From: Dromiciops gliroides | Lineage: Eukaryota > Chordata > Mammalia > Microbiotheria > Microbiotheriidae | Direction: 5' to 3' | DNA length: 64,000 nt | NCBI RefSeq assembly: GCF_019393635.1 | Contig: NC_057867.1 | Coordinates: 64,483,492 to 64,547,491 of the forward strand | Part shown: in pieces, positions 44,165 to 55,519 of the stretch | How positions within the stretch are numbered: the stretch's first letter is position 1 | Layout: each line of letters opens with the position of its first letter | Notes under the pieces: model-generated | What the model was told of the DNA's origin: nothing | What the model saw: the letters and a program-made list of their open reading frames with translations, nothing else | The model's database searches: none | Position numbers and translations under genes: made by a program

Positions 44165-44395
44165 CAAATGTATGCATTTATACAAAATTATGTTAAGAAA
44201 CAGCCTTTGTTGTGCCCCGTGGTATATCGTGTGCCCAAGGTGGCTGCCTACCTTGCTTGCTCCTAGTTCTGGAACTGCTGCCAAAACAGGAGAGATTGAA
44301 ACTCTACAGGAATAAATCCAGACTGAATTGGATCCAGGCAGGAAGCTGGAGTGACTACCTGAGCATCTCCATAGCAGGAGAAGGACATGGATACA
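44165..44395 (-). repeat. Unclassified interspersed repeat, copy A (minus orientation)
   Basis: The reverse complement of this stretch aligns over about 220 bp with 48585-48805: CACTCCAGCTTCCTGCC, CCAGAACTAGG, CAAGCAAGGTAGGC, CCACCTTGG, GGGGCACAACA and AAATGCAT are shared in order. By eye they are roughly 80% identical. I do not recognise the family. Both copies keep an open frame over the best-matching part. Confidence 0.75.
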
Positions 44396-44929
44396 GATGG
44401 GTGTGTTAGATCCACATGCAGGCATGCACACACACAACAGGACAGATCCAGGATGGGAACCCATTGAAACAAGAGCATTACTGGGAGACTATATTTACAT
44501 ATTTGGAGGAAAACAGGCCCTTTCAAAAGTCTCCAAATGCACCATTGTTTCTGGGCTCAGTTTTTGTTGGATTTGTATCAAGACAACATTTAGAAATTAG
44601 CATTTGAACGTTTTTGTTTATTAGGGAAATGATGAGTAGGAAAGTGTGATTTATTCTTTCTGAATTGGGGAGGGGGAACATGAAACCTATCTCTCCATTG
44701 TGTGGCTGATGAGTTTGAAAAGGCCACAGATTTCCTGGACTGAAAATACTTGTATTATTTGGTAATGAAATAATGAGGCTCTGCTTGACAGAATGCCTCT
44801 CCAAACGCCTTACAAAAACACAGGCTTCACTACTTCATTTCAGCTCTACCCAGACACAGTGATCCAAATAAACTCAGACACCCAAACCTGCTTTTGCCTA
44901 AATTCCTCATATAATTGAAGAAGCAGGAA

Positions 44930-45130
44930 TGTGTCATGGGGAAAGATATTGTGATGAATTTGGAGAAACTTGGGAAGACTTGTATGAACTGATACAGAAT
45001 GAAATAAGCAGAATAACATGATGACCCCCAAAACGTAAAGGAAAACACTGAAAAGAATTCAGAACTCTGATTGATGTAGTGACCAGTTGTGGCACTGGGT
45101 ACCAAGAAGCTAAAGTGACCTGCCAAAGGT
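44930..45130 (+). repeat. L1-related 3' fragment, sense
   Basis: GAAACTTGGGAAGACTTGTATGAACTGAT, then AGAATGAAATAAGCAGAATAAC and GAACTCTGATTGATGTAGTGACCA match an L1 subfamily ORF2/3' UTR junction. Confidence 0.65.
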
Positions 45131-45139
45131 AATCCAGAA

Positions 45140-46170
45140 CTATGGTGGTAGTCATGAGAAAGGGCTTAGCTTGTTAGCATCCAGCTCATTGCTGTCCTCT
45201 CCTCAAGTCCCCATCTTACCATGTTATGTGCATCTGTCTCTCACAGTCTGTCAATCATACTGGGATCGTTCCCTTTTATAAGATGCCCAGGGCTGACAGA
45301 CAGCCTTACTAAGTGTAAGTGTAAATATCTAGAAGAGGGAGAGCTACAGGGAGTGTAGAGAGAAGGGAGGCCCAGGCCCCCAGCAAATTGGCCATCCCCA
45401 GACATGTTTGAGGTGGTCACCGTGGTCTTATAAAATGAACACTTAGACCAACAGAAGCAGCCAGAGCACCCTGTGAAGGTCCAAAGTGCTTGGCAGTGGG
45501 GAGGACACAGCTAACCATGGGGCTGCTCTGTTTTTGCCATAACCAACAAGATTCCTCCCATGTTACCACTGCCCACTCCCTTGGTTCCATCGGGGAGCTG
45601 TGCCATTCCAGACCAATGGCTGTGGCTTCATTAGTACCCCTCCAGTATTCCCCATTGTTACCAGCACCTTCCCTCTTACCAGCTTAAGTGCCCAACTGTC
45701 CTCTTTTCTATAATAGCCTGGCCAAGCAAGCTGGCTGCTACCTGGGCTGACCCAGGGAAGGTTAATTCATTGTCACTCCCAAGGTGCCAAGGGAATACCT
45801 GTTTCCTCCCACAGAGCGTGGGCACCTACAGCATTTTTCTAGCTTCCCTCTCCCCAATTTCCTTAGCAGAGTGCTAAAAATAAGCTCCCTCTTTCATGAG
45901 GACAAGAGCTTACAGCTTCCAAAGCCCCATGGCCAGCCATTACCTCATTTGATCCTCACCTAAGCAGGGGGAGGAAAACAGGGCATCTTCTGTTAGGTGA
46001 TGTAATTGTTAGGGCTTCTTGCAGAGTTGCTAAGTGCTTTAGGAGTCTAGGAAACCTGAAAGTCAAACCCTCAGGGTTTTGACGCACCCTCCTAAAAAAC
46101 CTTAAGGGTTTTCCCTATGTTGTCCCTCTTCTCTCATTTCTCACCCTCCAAAGAGAAACTCACAGGTGAC
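45140..46170. other. Unassigned intron 2 DNA
   Basis: No repeat or gene recognised. Ordinary composition. Confidence 0.4.
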
Positions 46171-46192
46171 CCCCATTTAAATTGACATGCAG

Positions 46193-46370
46193 GGGCAGCT
46201 AGGTGGTGCAGTGGATAAAGCACCAGCCCTGGAGTCAAGAGGACCTGAGTTCAAATCCGGCCTCAGATAATTGACACTGACTAGCTGTGTGACCCCGAGC
46301 AAGTCACTTAACCCCAATTGCCTCACCAAAAAACAAAAAAAGAAAGAAAGAAAAAGGAAAAGGAAATAAA
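46193..46370 (+). repeat. Short marsupial SINE
   Basis: Full-length copy with a long A/G-rich tail. Perfect 15-bp target duplication TAAATTGACATGCAG at 46178-46192 and 46371-46385. Confidence 0.97.
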
Positions 46371-46434
46371 TAAATTGACATGCAGACATATTCTCCCTGC
46401 TTGCACAGCAGTATAACTGGATCTGCTTATCTCT

Positions 46435-46435
<1 letters not shown>

Positions 46436-46470
<35 letters not shown>
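46436..46470 (+). repeat. (CG)n(CA)n microsatellite
   Basis: CGCGCG followed by 15 CA units: alternating purine-pyrimidine, Z-DNA-prone in principle. Confidence 0.93.
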
Positions 46471-46473
<3 letters not shown>

Positions 46474-47054
46474 CCTCCCATCCTAGGGTCCTTAGTGTCC
46501 ATGCCTTCCAGTGAGAATCCCCCAAAGGCCCCAGAGTAGTCCCTTTGCTCCTGCAGCTCAGGAAGCAGTATGGCACCAGGGACTGTTGTCCCAGAGTCAT
46601 CCTTCTGACTGTGACCAACCCCTCCCCCTCTTCTAATCAAACATGCTCTCACCATGTGTATCTTCCATCACTTCACCAGAACTAGTCATCCTTGGTGATA
46701 CACTGCAGCCAGCTTCCAGCCACCATGCTTCTTTCCATTGCCCTTTGGAGCAGGCTCCTGGGACCCACTGCTATTTGCTTTGGACCAACACATGGATTAG
46801 AATCACCTCCCAAAGGCTAGACTAAAGTGGAAGCAGACAAGCCCCTAAAGGAAGGGAAAGGCTCTGGGTTCAGATCCAAGCAGGAGCTTCACATTGCTAA
46901 CCAAACCTCCCACCTCTCTAACACTTTCTTCACAACAACTAAGGAATTTCCTTTTAGAGCTGCAAGGCAGCTCCAGCTTCATTCTAACCTAATCTCCCAT
47001 CCATGCTGTATGGATCTCGTATCTACCTAATCATCTACACGTTGGCTCCCTCTT

Positions 47055-47420
47055 TAGAGTTTAAGCTCCTTGAGGGGAAGGACTGTTTCGCCTTAGCACA
47101 GTGCCAAGCACATAGTAAATACTTAATAAATGTTTGCTGATTGGCTCACTGATCCCTTCATTTTACAGCAGTAAAAATAGAGACCCAGAGTAATGACCAC
47201 ATTGTAAATATTTGTATCTATTCTCTTTATATTTACTCTGCATATGTACTTTTCATATATTTATATTTTCATTTTATATTTGCATATATATATTGCCTAT
47301 GCATATATATGTCTTTGTTGTTTCCAACATTATAATGAAAGGTCCTTGCAAACTGGGATAGTTTCACTCTGTATTTGTATTCCCAGTGCCTAGCAGAGTG
47401 CTTAATAAATGCTTGAGTGA
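47055..47420 (+). repeat. Two L2 3' ends, sense, flanking an AT-rich patch
   Basis: 47055-47145: TTTAAGCTCCTTGAGGGGAA GGACTG, GCCAAGCACATAGTAAATAC. 47335-47420: AAAGGTCCTTGCAAACTGGG, CCCAGTGCCTAGCAGAGTGC TTAATAAATGCTTG. Between them an AT-rich TATATA-containing stretch. Confidence 0.75.
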
Positions 47421-47464
47421 TCGATTGCATGGGGATCGATTGTATAGTAGTATAGAGCAAAGCC

Positions 47465-47860
47465 AGGAATCAAACCCAGGTTTGGGACAAGGATTATTGT
47501 TATTTTTATTTTATAGACAAGGAAAGCAAGGCTCCTAGTGATGAGGTGACTTAGCCCAGGCAAGTTAGTTGTGGAGCTAAGATGGGAATCAGAGCCCTAT
47601 GATGGCCAAGTCTAGTCTGCTTTCACTTGGCTGTGCTACCACCCAGAATGAGGCAAAGCTAGGAAGATCCTAGAACATCACAGCCAGAAGGACCTTCAGG
47701 CATCATTGATTTCACCAGCACCACCCAGCACATATGGGGAAACGGGAGCCCAGAGAGCTTGGACACTGGCCCAAGATCACACAGCAAGTTATTAACAGAG
47801 ACAGGACTAGCTCCTGATTCCCATCCCAGAGCACTTTCCACTCCCCTTCTGTTCCTCCCA
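47465..47860 (-). repeat. Two MIR-type SINE fragments, antisense
   Basis: 47465-47640 (GACAAGGAAAGCAAGGCTCC, GCCCAGGCAAGTTAGTTGTG) and 47660-47860 (ACATCACAGCCAGAAGGACC, GGGGAAACGGGAGCCCAGAG, CCAAGATCACACAGCAAGTT). Confidence 0.7.
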
Positions 47861-48319
47861 TTCATTATGATTCCTTCTTCGCCCCCCCCCCCCCGTCCCC
47901 AAGAGATGCTCCCTAGAAATGAGTCGCTCCCTTCCTGCGAGCTCTGAGACCAATACTGCAAGTACCTGGATCAACATCAGGCACTTGCAAATTACATTTT
48001 CCTCTTTCATCTTACCTAGTGTGACAAGACAAGTTTGAAATGTACAAGAAGAGGCAGAAGAACAGTGACAGAACTTGAGTGCACATGGGACTCGGGCTCA
48101 GGCGCAGTCATGCAATTGAGGGGGGAAGAGGGGGCAGGGAAAGCACTCAACTTGACAAAACAGAGGAGAGGCCCAGCTTGGCAGAAGGAGGTGGAGGAGG
48201 ACTAGCACATGCAAATAACCAGAATCGTAAGATCTGAGGTCGTTCTGGCCACTCAGAGAATACAAAGAAAGCACTTTTTTATGTCCTCACAACAGCAATT
48301 GGAGGTATCTACTGGGGCG

Positions 48320-48440
48320 GAGGGGCGGGGGGCTATCTCCCTTATACAAATGGAAAAGCAGATTTGGAAGTTAAGTGACTTTCCTAGGTTCACACAGTTA
48401 GGAAACTTTGGAGGTTGCATTCAAATCTGAGTCTAGATTT
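48320..48440 (-). repeat. MIR-type fragment, antisense
   Basis: GGAAGTTAAGTGACTTTCCT AGGTTCACACAGTTAGGAAA C and ATTCAAATCTGAGTCTAGAT. Confidence 0.65.
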
Positions 48441-48584
48441 CCTCATAGACAAAATGGAAATGATGGTGTTCCCACTGTCTCCTCCAAAGGGTTGTTGTGA
48501 AGCAAGTGCTTGTAGAAATGTAAGTTCATAATATTGTTATTTATCAGGTGACTTTGGAAAACTGAGCCAGCTCTCTGATCAGCC

Positions 48585-48805
48585 TCCATGTCCATGAAAA
48601 TACTCTAAATAGACACTCCAGCTTCCTGCCAGGACCCAATTCATTCTATATTTATTCATGTACAGGTTTTTAATCTCTAGAATTCTGGAAGCAGTACCAG
48701 AACTAGGGACAAGCAAGGTAGGCAACCACCTTGGACACACAATACATGATGGGGCACAACAGAAGCTCTTTCTCAATATAACTTTGTACAAATGCATCAG
48801 ACCTC
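48585..48805 (+). repeat. Unclassified interspersed repeat, copy B (plus orientation)
   Basis: Partner of copy A in inverted orientation 4.2 kb away. In the shared frame both read PELG-SKVG-HLGHTI, a two-residue gap of mismatches, GAQQ-LFLNI-LYKCI. Most substitutions fall on third codon positions. Function and class are unknown. Confidence 0.75.
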
Positions 48806-48969
48806 CATGGAGGAAAGGGATAGGGGAAGAAAGGCATTCCAAGTGCTGGGAGATCTCGATGGGCCAATAGACCCCAGCATCACTGTGGTGCCCTCAAAAC
48901 TGGCTAGCGGGACCCTAGCTCCTTGCTCATCTCCCAGGCTTCAGGAAGAGAGTACAGTGTTCAGGATGA

Positions 48970-50140
48970 GCCCTTCTCCCTGAAAGAACAAAGCCCAAAG
49001 GTCTCTAAGCCAGGGCACTGTCTCTTTAAGAAGATTCACAGAGGTGATCCTTATTCCCTCCCTCCTGGTGAAGTGATGTTAAAGTCCTGTGGCACTTAAG
49101 GGGAATATTGGCTGGCTGGCTGGCTGGCTGGCAGGCTGGCAAAGGGTCTGTCTCAGTGACAACACAGCACACAGTCCCCAAGAAGCACTAATCACACCAC
49201 TTCCCTGCTTGCATTAACGCATAATTAAGCCACCATTTCATTTTCAGGTTCTGGCTTGCTTTTTTCCCCCTCAGCTTGGATCATTTTGCTCACAGTCCTC
49301 CCAGGGGCTCTGAGTGAGTTGGAGCACTGGCTAGCTCTGCCGGGTGGGGCAGGGTAATGTTTTAAGGAGGGGGAGCAAGGAGGGGTGGCATGGGGGAGTG
49401 GGGAGGAAAGGAGAAGGGGAAGGGGGCTGTCTTTGGGTTTTTGTTTCCCCGGGCTTTCTATCACAAAGGTAGAAAGAGAGGAGCCAGGTTCTCTCCAGGG
49501 TCCTGAAAATCATTCTCAGCTCAACTTCCCCAGGTGGCCTCAGATTAGAGCTTCCCAGTTCTGGGCTGTGCTCAGCTAAGGAGACAGACACCAAAGTGCT
49601 TCCCTTGTTTCTTGGTTGTATTAATTACTTTCCAATTATGATTTCTCTGTTTGCTATATTAAGGAACTACCAAGGTGTGAGCTGTGTCCCCAGGGAGGGG
49701 CTACAGCACACTGTTCAGTCTCCAGCAGTGGAACTGAGTTGGCACTAAGCCCCACATTCTTTTCACTGCTTCCCATTGTGAGCTACCTATACAGGGTTAG
49801 GGGGAGACTGGGAATAGAGCATGGCCAACTTCCAAGAGAAAAAGGGAAAGATTGAACCCATGACTTCTGCCCCTTTGGCAGAGCAATCTCCCATTCAGGG
49901 TTAGGGGCCACAAATGAAATGTCCATGTATGAAGGTCCCAGCAGGGAAAGAATGGGTGTGAGTACATCTGAGAACAGAAAATGGATCATGAGGATAAATT
50001 TGGGGGTCCTTGAGGTCTTAAGTCCACAGGCAACATCCATCCTTCCAGTAACCCCATTGTGTGAAAGGGGAAACTGTCTTCCCTTCAGCCATTTTAGCAG
50101 TGATAGCTTCATCATAACGGCCTGAAAGACTATTCACAAG
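48970..50140. other. Unassigned intron 2 DNA with an AT-rich homeobox-like patch
   Basis: No repeat family recognised except (GGCT)n. ATTAACGCATAATTAAG at 49214-49230 and AATTACTTTCCAATTATGAT near 49623 are TAAT-rich patches in repeat-free DNA, so possible enhancer sequence (weak inference). Confidence 0.35.
49110..49140 (+). repeat. (GGCT)n microsatellite
   Basis: About seven GGCT units, one altered. Confidence 0.93.
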
Positions 50141-50149
50141 AGACTCTTT

Positions 50150-50310
50150 ATAGCAAAGAGACCTAGATTCAAATCCTGGCTCTCATTTGCTATCTGTGTG
50201 ACCATTGCAAAATCCTTTCCCCTCTCTGGGTCTGTAAAATTAGAGGATTAGAATAGAATTACAGTCTCTCAAGTTCCTTTTAGAATCACATTATGGAATT
50301 CTGGGATTCA
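50150..50310 (+). repeat. MIR-type SINE, sense
   Basis: GACCTAGATTCAAATCCTGG CTC, CTGTGTGACCATTGCAAAAT and CTCTGGGTCTGTAAAATTAG AGG. Confidence 0.75.
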
Positions 50311-50579
50311 ACACATTGGTGGCAACAGAGGCCTATTCCCCTGGCTGGGATGGAATGTGGAGGAAAGACACCAGAGAAGGAAGTAATCCCTGTGATGGGG
50401 ATGAGAATGATGCCCTAAATAGGGCTACTGCCACCAGACCTCTTTCCTCTGATCTTTTCATTCAAGTCTGGCAACTAACCCTGACTTAGAGCTCTCTCAG
50501 GCTTTTTAATTTACCAATTGTCAGGGTTCTTTCATATATTATCTCACTTGATCACAATATCCTGTTGCAAAGTAAACTC

Positions 50580-50940
50580 ATAAAACATCAGAGCTGGAAG
50601 GACTTTAAAGATCATCTGAACCAATCCTTTCATTCTAGAGATAAGGAATGGAGACCCTGAGAGTGTAAATTATTTGAGTTTGATTCCTTATGTATTTATG
50701 GAGCACCTACTGTGTGCTAATTGCTAAAAATACAAAGACGATGATGAGAACACATTTAGAGCTAGAAGGAAGCTTTGAAAGCCATCTAGTCCAAATCCCC
50801 TGATTTTGCAGATCAGGAAACTGAGGCCCAGAAACCTTCAGTGTTATGCCCAAGATTACACGGGTAGTAGTGACAGAGTCATGATTTGAACCCAAGTGCT
50901 CCAATTTCTCTTTGCCCCTATACCATGTACACTACACAGA
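50580..50940 (-). repeat. MIR/L3- and L2-type fragments, antisense
   Basis: CATCAGAGCTGGAAGGACTT TAAAGATCATC (50585), TATTTATGGAGCACCTACTG TGTGC (50692, L2), then GAGCTAGAAGGAAGCTTTGA AAGCC and CAGGAAACTGAGGCCCAGAA (50757-50835). Confidence 0.7.
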
Positions 50941-51419
50941 TAAATAAACACAAAATGTATTTCAGGGGGTGGGGAAGCACTAAGAGCTAGGAAGATGACA
51001 AAAGGCCTTGCGTACATGAGAACGCTTGAGCTGAAGGGAGCTTGAAGGAAGCTCCAGATTCCAAGGGATGGGAGGGAGAGCATTCCAGGCAAGGGCATTG
51101 AGGCAGGAAGCAGAATGTTGCATGTAGGGACAGAGGAACATCCGAGGAGGATTCAGCCGAAACTTGAACCCATCCGTGTCTAGCCACCTTCCTGCCCTGA
51201 CGCTCCCTTTTCCGAGGTGGGCAAGGCCGAGATCATGGTTCCCATTTTCTAGAGCAGAAACCCAACTAGGTTGTGTGCCTGAGACTAGAACATAGCTCTC
51301 TCCTCTGCCCCAGTCCTATTCCTGTTCCACCTCACCATGTTAACCAGGAAACCCTCTCCTCTGTCAGGGGAATAGAGCCACGTGTATTTGCTGTTCTAAC
51401 CCGTCCCTCTGTGTCACAG

Positions 51420-51487
51420 GAAACCCTGTCACCGTTGGGATGAGCATCCACATCTCCAGCATTGACCAGATTTCGGAAGTCAACATG
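51420..51487 (+). CDS. GABRQ: GABA-A receptor theta/beta-type subunit, coding exon 3
   Basis: A 68 bp exon, exactly the size of exon 3 in GABA-A subunit genes. It is preceded by TTCTAAC (51394-51400), a pyrimidine stretch and CACAG, and followed by GTGAGT. It completes a Gly codon from exon 2 and encodes residues 54-76, G-NPVTVGM then SIHISSIDQISEVNM, ending in phase 0 as in the family, where the next exon starts with D-Y-T. For comparison, beta subunits read NIDIASIDMVSEVNM and human theta SIYVTSIEQISEMNM (from memory). The shared S-I-x-x-x-S-I-D/E-Q-I-S-E pattern is the main reason for calling theta rather than beta1-3. Exon 4 (about 221 bp, with the W-V-P-D motif) was not found before the window ends. 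Confidence 0.92.
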
Positions 51488-52519
51488 GTGAGTCCATGAC
51501 AAAAGACACTTTGGCCAAGGCCTACATAATGTCCATTTATTCGGGAAGGAAGGGGGTGTGATTATGTTTGAAAACCAACTCACCAGGAGAGCAAAACTTC
51601 TCTCTGGTCCTGACCAGCAAAATTCAGTCACATAAGCTGCTGGCTGGTTGCTTTTCTGAGGCGGGGCTTCCACAGGCTAGGGACCATCATGAGAGTTTGG
51701 GGGGGGGGGTCAGGGTGGTGGCTGAGAAAGAATGGGCAAGCCTGATTCCTAACCCCCACCATGCACTGGGAGATCTCACCCTTATAATGAGAATGAAGAC
51801 TCACCTTGCTGTTCGAGAACACTGTAGAGGAAAGGACGCTGTGTAAAGAAACCCCTCTGGTGGGAAGGGGGATGGCACTTATTATTGTTGTCCTGAAGTT
51901 GAGAGCCCCAGACGTCTCTCTGTAAGGTATTTCCTTTTCTCTGAATCAGCTGTGGTGGCATCACCTTTGTCTTCATGGCTACTGGTTCCTTCCTGACCTC
52001 TGGGGTCCCTAGCAGCCCCCCGGGTCACCTGGCCATGGCAAAGAACAGAAAGTCCTCTCGCCATAAGCTACCTAAGGAACAACAGGGTTGAAGCAATGCA
52101 CAGCTTTGCTAAGAAATGACATGGGTAAAATTTGGAACTCAAAACTTTAAATAAAGGAGTGGGAATGCCCACATCAATGATATCCATGCTTTTCCACTGG
52201 CTATCTACCATAAAAAAAAAAAAGAAAAAGAAATGACATGGGGAAAGAAACACCAATAGGAAGCAGAGTGAAAGTTCACTTGATCAAATAAAAGCCTCTC
52301 TGACTCTGTCTGATTCCCTGCCCCCAACCTAACCTCTCTGAATCTGCCCCTGGCCCCTCGCAAAGAGATAAGGGAGGCTAGAGTGAGTCACTTCCAAGGC
52401 CCCTTTGGACTTAAGATCTAAGGTCTCCTCTTCTCCTTAAGCTATGCCAAAGGCAGACACTCAGGTGAGCCTTTGGGGGTGAGGGACAGAGGACCAAGAG
52501 AATAGGAGGAAAACATGGT

Positions 52520-52730
52520 GAGAGGCAGTATGGTATAGTGGATAGGAAACTGGGCTTGGAGTCAGGAAGACTTGGGATAAATCCTACCTCTAAAACTTAC
52601 TGGATGTGGAACCCTGGGCAAGTGACTTTACCTCTCAGCCTTGGTCTTCCCATCTATAAAAGATAAGGGGTTCCATTCAATGGCCTCTAATGGTTCCCAC
52701 AGCTCTAAATCTATGATCCTCTAAAACCCC
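52520..52730 (+). repeat. MIR-type SINE, sense, near full length
   Basis: GAGGCAGTATGGTATAGTGG ATAGG, CTTGGAGTCAGGAAGACTTG, GTGGAACCCTGGGCAAGTGA and CTCTAATGGTTCCCACAGCT CTAAATCTATGATC. Confidence 0.85.
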
Positions 52731-52734
52731 ACCA

Positions 52735-53550
52735 GGGAGAAGCCATTTCTTTACACAGCTACCTTTTGGGGTTGGATGTTCCTGAACCAACACGAATTGG
52801 TCAGGCACCCACCAGACTCGCCAATCTGGCCCATTGGTTGATGGCCACACTAAGGCCAGACGGGGGTGGAGGGAGAGAGAGGGCCATCTCCACTGGGAGA
52901 CACTCAACAGGAGGAACAAGCTTGGGGTAGAGGTTGGGGGTGTGCAGCGGGAACTGTATATAATGTTCTTACATGGAGTGGGAAATATTGGAAAGGTCTG
53001 CTTGGTACCATCTTTGTGAGCACCAAATAAAGAAAACTAGGCAAGATGGAAAAACAAAGGTAGGTGCTTCCTTTGGACCTTGCCTACAACTCTGTGCCAG
53101 GAGAATGGAAAGCAAACATCGGCCCTCCTTGTGCTTCTTGAAGAAAGGTTTGTCAAGGTAGAGGTATTAGTGCATGCTATTAGTGATTGAAAATGATACT
53201 AACAATGGTCATCATTGCCGCTGGTAGCTTGAGTCTTGCCTTCAATCCAAGCTCATGGCCACAAGGGAGCATAAGGTACTGCTTCTCAATGGGGTGGGCA
53301 GGGTGGGCCACAAGAAGAGGCAAGAGAATGAAGAAATGAGAAGTGCTTAAGCAGAGCTGGGTTTCCATGGAAATAGTGTAGTAGCTCTTGGTGCCCAGCA
53401 AACTCTCCTGCCCGATCAGAGCTGAATCAGGGTGGTGCGGTCTCCGAATTGTGGGCATAGTTAGAATTGTCTGGAGCCCCCCAGTGGGGTGAGAAAGCCT
53501 TGATAAAGTCTTATTGCACCTTTGCTTCCCTCCCGCTTCTCTCAGGAGCC
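52735..53550. other. Unassigned intron 3 DNA
   Basis: No recognised repeat or coding motif. The minus-strand frame at 53180-53563 lacks a family signature. Confidence 0.4.
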
Positions 53551-53559
53551 TCAGTTTCC

Positions 53560-53795
53560 TCACCTATAAAACGAAGGAGTTAGTATAATGGATACAGCAC
53601 CTAATGTGGAGTCGAGAGAAACCTAAGTTCCAACCCTACTTTGGACACTTCACTAGACTGAGCCTCAACTTCATGATCTCTAAAATGAGAATAATAATAA
53701 CCTCCAGTATCTTCCTCATGGAGATCAAATCTAAGATCAAATTAGATAATGTCTGCAAAATGCTTTGCAGACCTTAAAAGTGTTGCTTAAGTAGG
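53560..53795 (+). repeat. MIR-type SINE, sense
   Basis: TAGTATAATGGATACAGCAC, CTTCATGATCTCTAAAATGA GAATAATAATAACC and GCAAAATGCTTTGCAGACC run in MIR order to the L2-like end. Confidence 0.8.
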
Positions 53796-53904
53796 GGATA
53801 ATGGAGACAGATCTGTGTTTTATACCCTGGTGGATTTTTGGTGTTAAATTAAGCAGTAGATACAAGTAGAGGGAAGAGACAGTAGATGTAACAAGATGCA
53901 AATT

Positions 53905-54500
53905 GCACACATTTGTGCAGAGAACTCCAGGAACTACAGGTCATTTTGGGCTGGCCTTGTCAAAGAAAGCATTCCGGAGCAGATGGTACCTAAGTTGGAT
54001 CTTGAAGGATAGGAGGATAGAGTAGGGGAAAAGGAAGAACTAGTATTTCAAGCAGTCAAAGGTATAGTAGAAACTAAGGCATGGAGATAGAAATGATTGT
54101 GTAATGTTTTGGGGTGACTGGAACTACAGTGAAGGAATTTATCGTTCATGGGAATGAGCAGTGAAAGATGAGGCATGTCGGGACTGGATTGTGGAGGACC
54201 TTGAATATCAAGGTAAGTGTAGACCTTATACGGGAGGTGACAGGGAGCCATTTACAAGTCCTTGTGAGTAGGAAAACATTTTAGAAAGATTAGTTTGGCA
54301 GTGGTATAAATAGTGGCTTGAAAGGTAGAGAAAATTGATAGAGTAGAGAGAAAAACAGAAGCAATTTGTCATCAGAGTAGACTGCAGACCACCTGGACAC
54401 AGAGAAGAAATAGATGAGTTCAGGAAACAGATCACAAGTCTAGTACAGAGGCATGATATAGTAGTGATGGAAGCACTTCAGTTCTCCACCAAATGCAGAG
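53905..54500 (-). mobile_element. L2 LINE fragment, antisense
   Basis: GAAAGCATTCCGGAGCAGAT, CTAAGTTGGATCTTGAAGGA, GGATTGTGGAGGACCTTGAA, GACAGGGAGCCATTTACAAG and AAAGATTAGTTTGGCAGTGG follow the antisense L2 ORF2/3' UTR. Confidence 0.7.
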
Positions 54501-55079
54501 CAGATAATAACTTCTTGACTTACCTTAGAGAGAATGAAATCCCAAATGGAATTTGCCCTTGTTGTTTCTTCCATCCTTGAAGGATGAAATTGTCCTTAAT
54601 AAGGTAGAACCGGTTGCTGGGGTTGAAAGGATAAGGAAAGGAAATTTAGGTATATTTTGACATGCACCCTAGATTTTAGGAGAGGAAATTCCAAGGTGTT
54701 GAGAGGAAAGATAAGGAGGATCCTGTGAACTAAAGTTTTTCAGGAGAGATAAGCACAAGAATGATGGGAAACTCTTAAGTATAGAATTCTGAAGACACAA
54801 AGGGGCACAAACCTGAAAAGGAGGAAAAACAGGAATCGTATGAAAAGATTGGTTTGGATGCACAGGGAACTCACCAAAAAACTTCTATTTTAAAGCCACG
54901 TGTAGAAGATGGGAACAAGGATAGATAACAGAGGATGGCTACAAGAGTATGGCATCATCATGAAAGAATAGTGTCAGGAGCTCTAAAACTCAGAATGAGC
55001 TGAGGCTGGTGAGGAAAGCTTCTGGATTAAATATACCCAAAATATATAGGAAGTAAATAGCAAGCAATGTTATGGGGAG

Positions 55080-55500
55080 ATTAGGAAAGGCTTTCCATAG
55101 GAAGTGGCATCTAGGCTATGATTTGAGTAAAGTTAGGGATTCCACAAAACAGAAGTGAACAGGGAAGGCATTCCAAGCATAGGGACTTCCTGTGCAAAGG
55201 AAGAAGAGGAGGGGCAGGAGATAGAATTTCATGTGCAGGGAACAGCAAGAAAGCCAGAATATAGATGGAATACGAGATCAGTCTGGAAAGATAGGTTGGA
55301 AGGGCTTTAAATGTTAAACAGAAAAGCTTGTCTTTTATCCATGAGAGAATAGGGAGCCATTGGAGCTTCTGGAGCACGCAAGGGACATGATCAGATCTGT
55401 GCTTCAGACATAGCAATTTGGCAACTATGTGGAGGATAAATTAAAGAAGGAGAGGATTGAGGCAGGGAAACCAATTAGACGGCTCCTATAATAGGCCAGA
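55080..55500 (-). mobile_element. L2 LINE ORF2 C-terminal remnant, antisense
   Basis: The minus-strand frame (55111-55416) reads LQKLQWLPILSWIKDKLFCL then TFKALPTYLS, the L2/CR1 ORF2 C-terminal motif L--LHWLP---RI-YK-L-LTFKAL. On the + strand GGGAGCCATTGGAGCTTCTG and GACATGATCAGATCTGTGCT are typical. One frame is still open, but the element is only a fragment. Confidence 0.8.
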
Positions 55501-55519
55501 GATCCACATGAGGAATCCC

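Larger units (their letters stand above)
25844..51419 (+). other. GABRQ: GABRQ intron 2 (25.6 kb, repeat-laden)
   Basis: GTAAGT donor to CTCTGTGTCACAG acceptor with a good TTCTAAC branch-like site 20 nt upstream. Ancient L2, MIR and CR1/L3 pieces are spread through it, along with a 94-bp minisatellite and eight young short SINEs, all on the + strand. No other exon-like reading frame was recognised inside. Confidence 0.85.
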
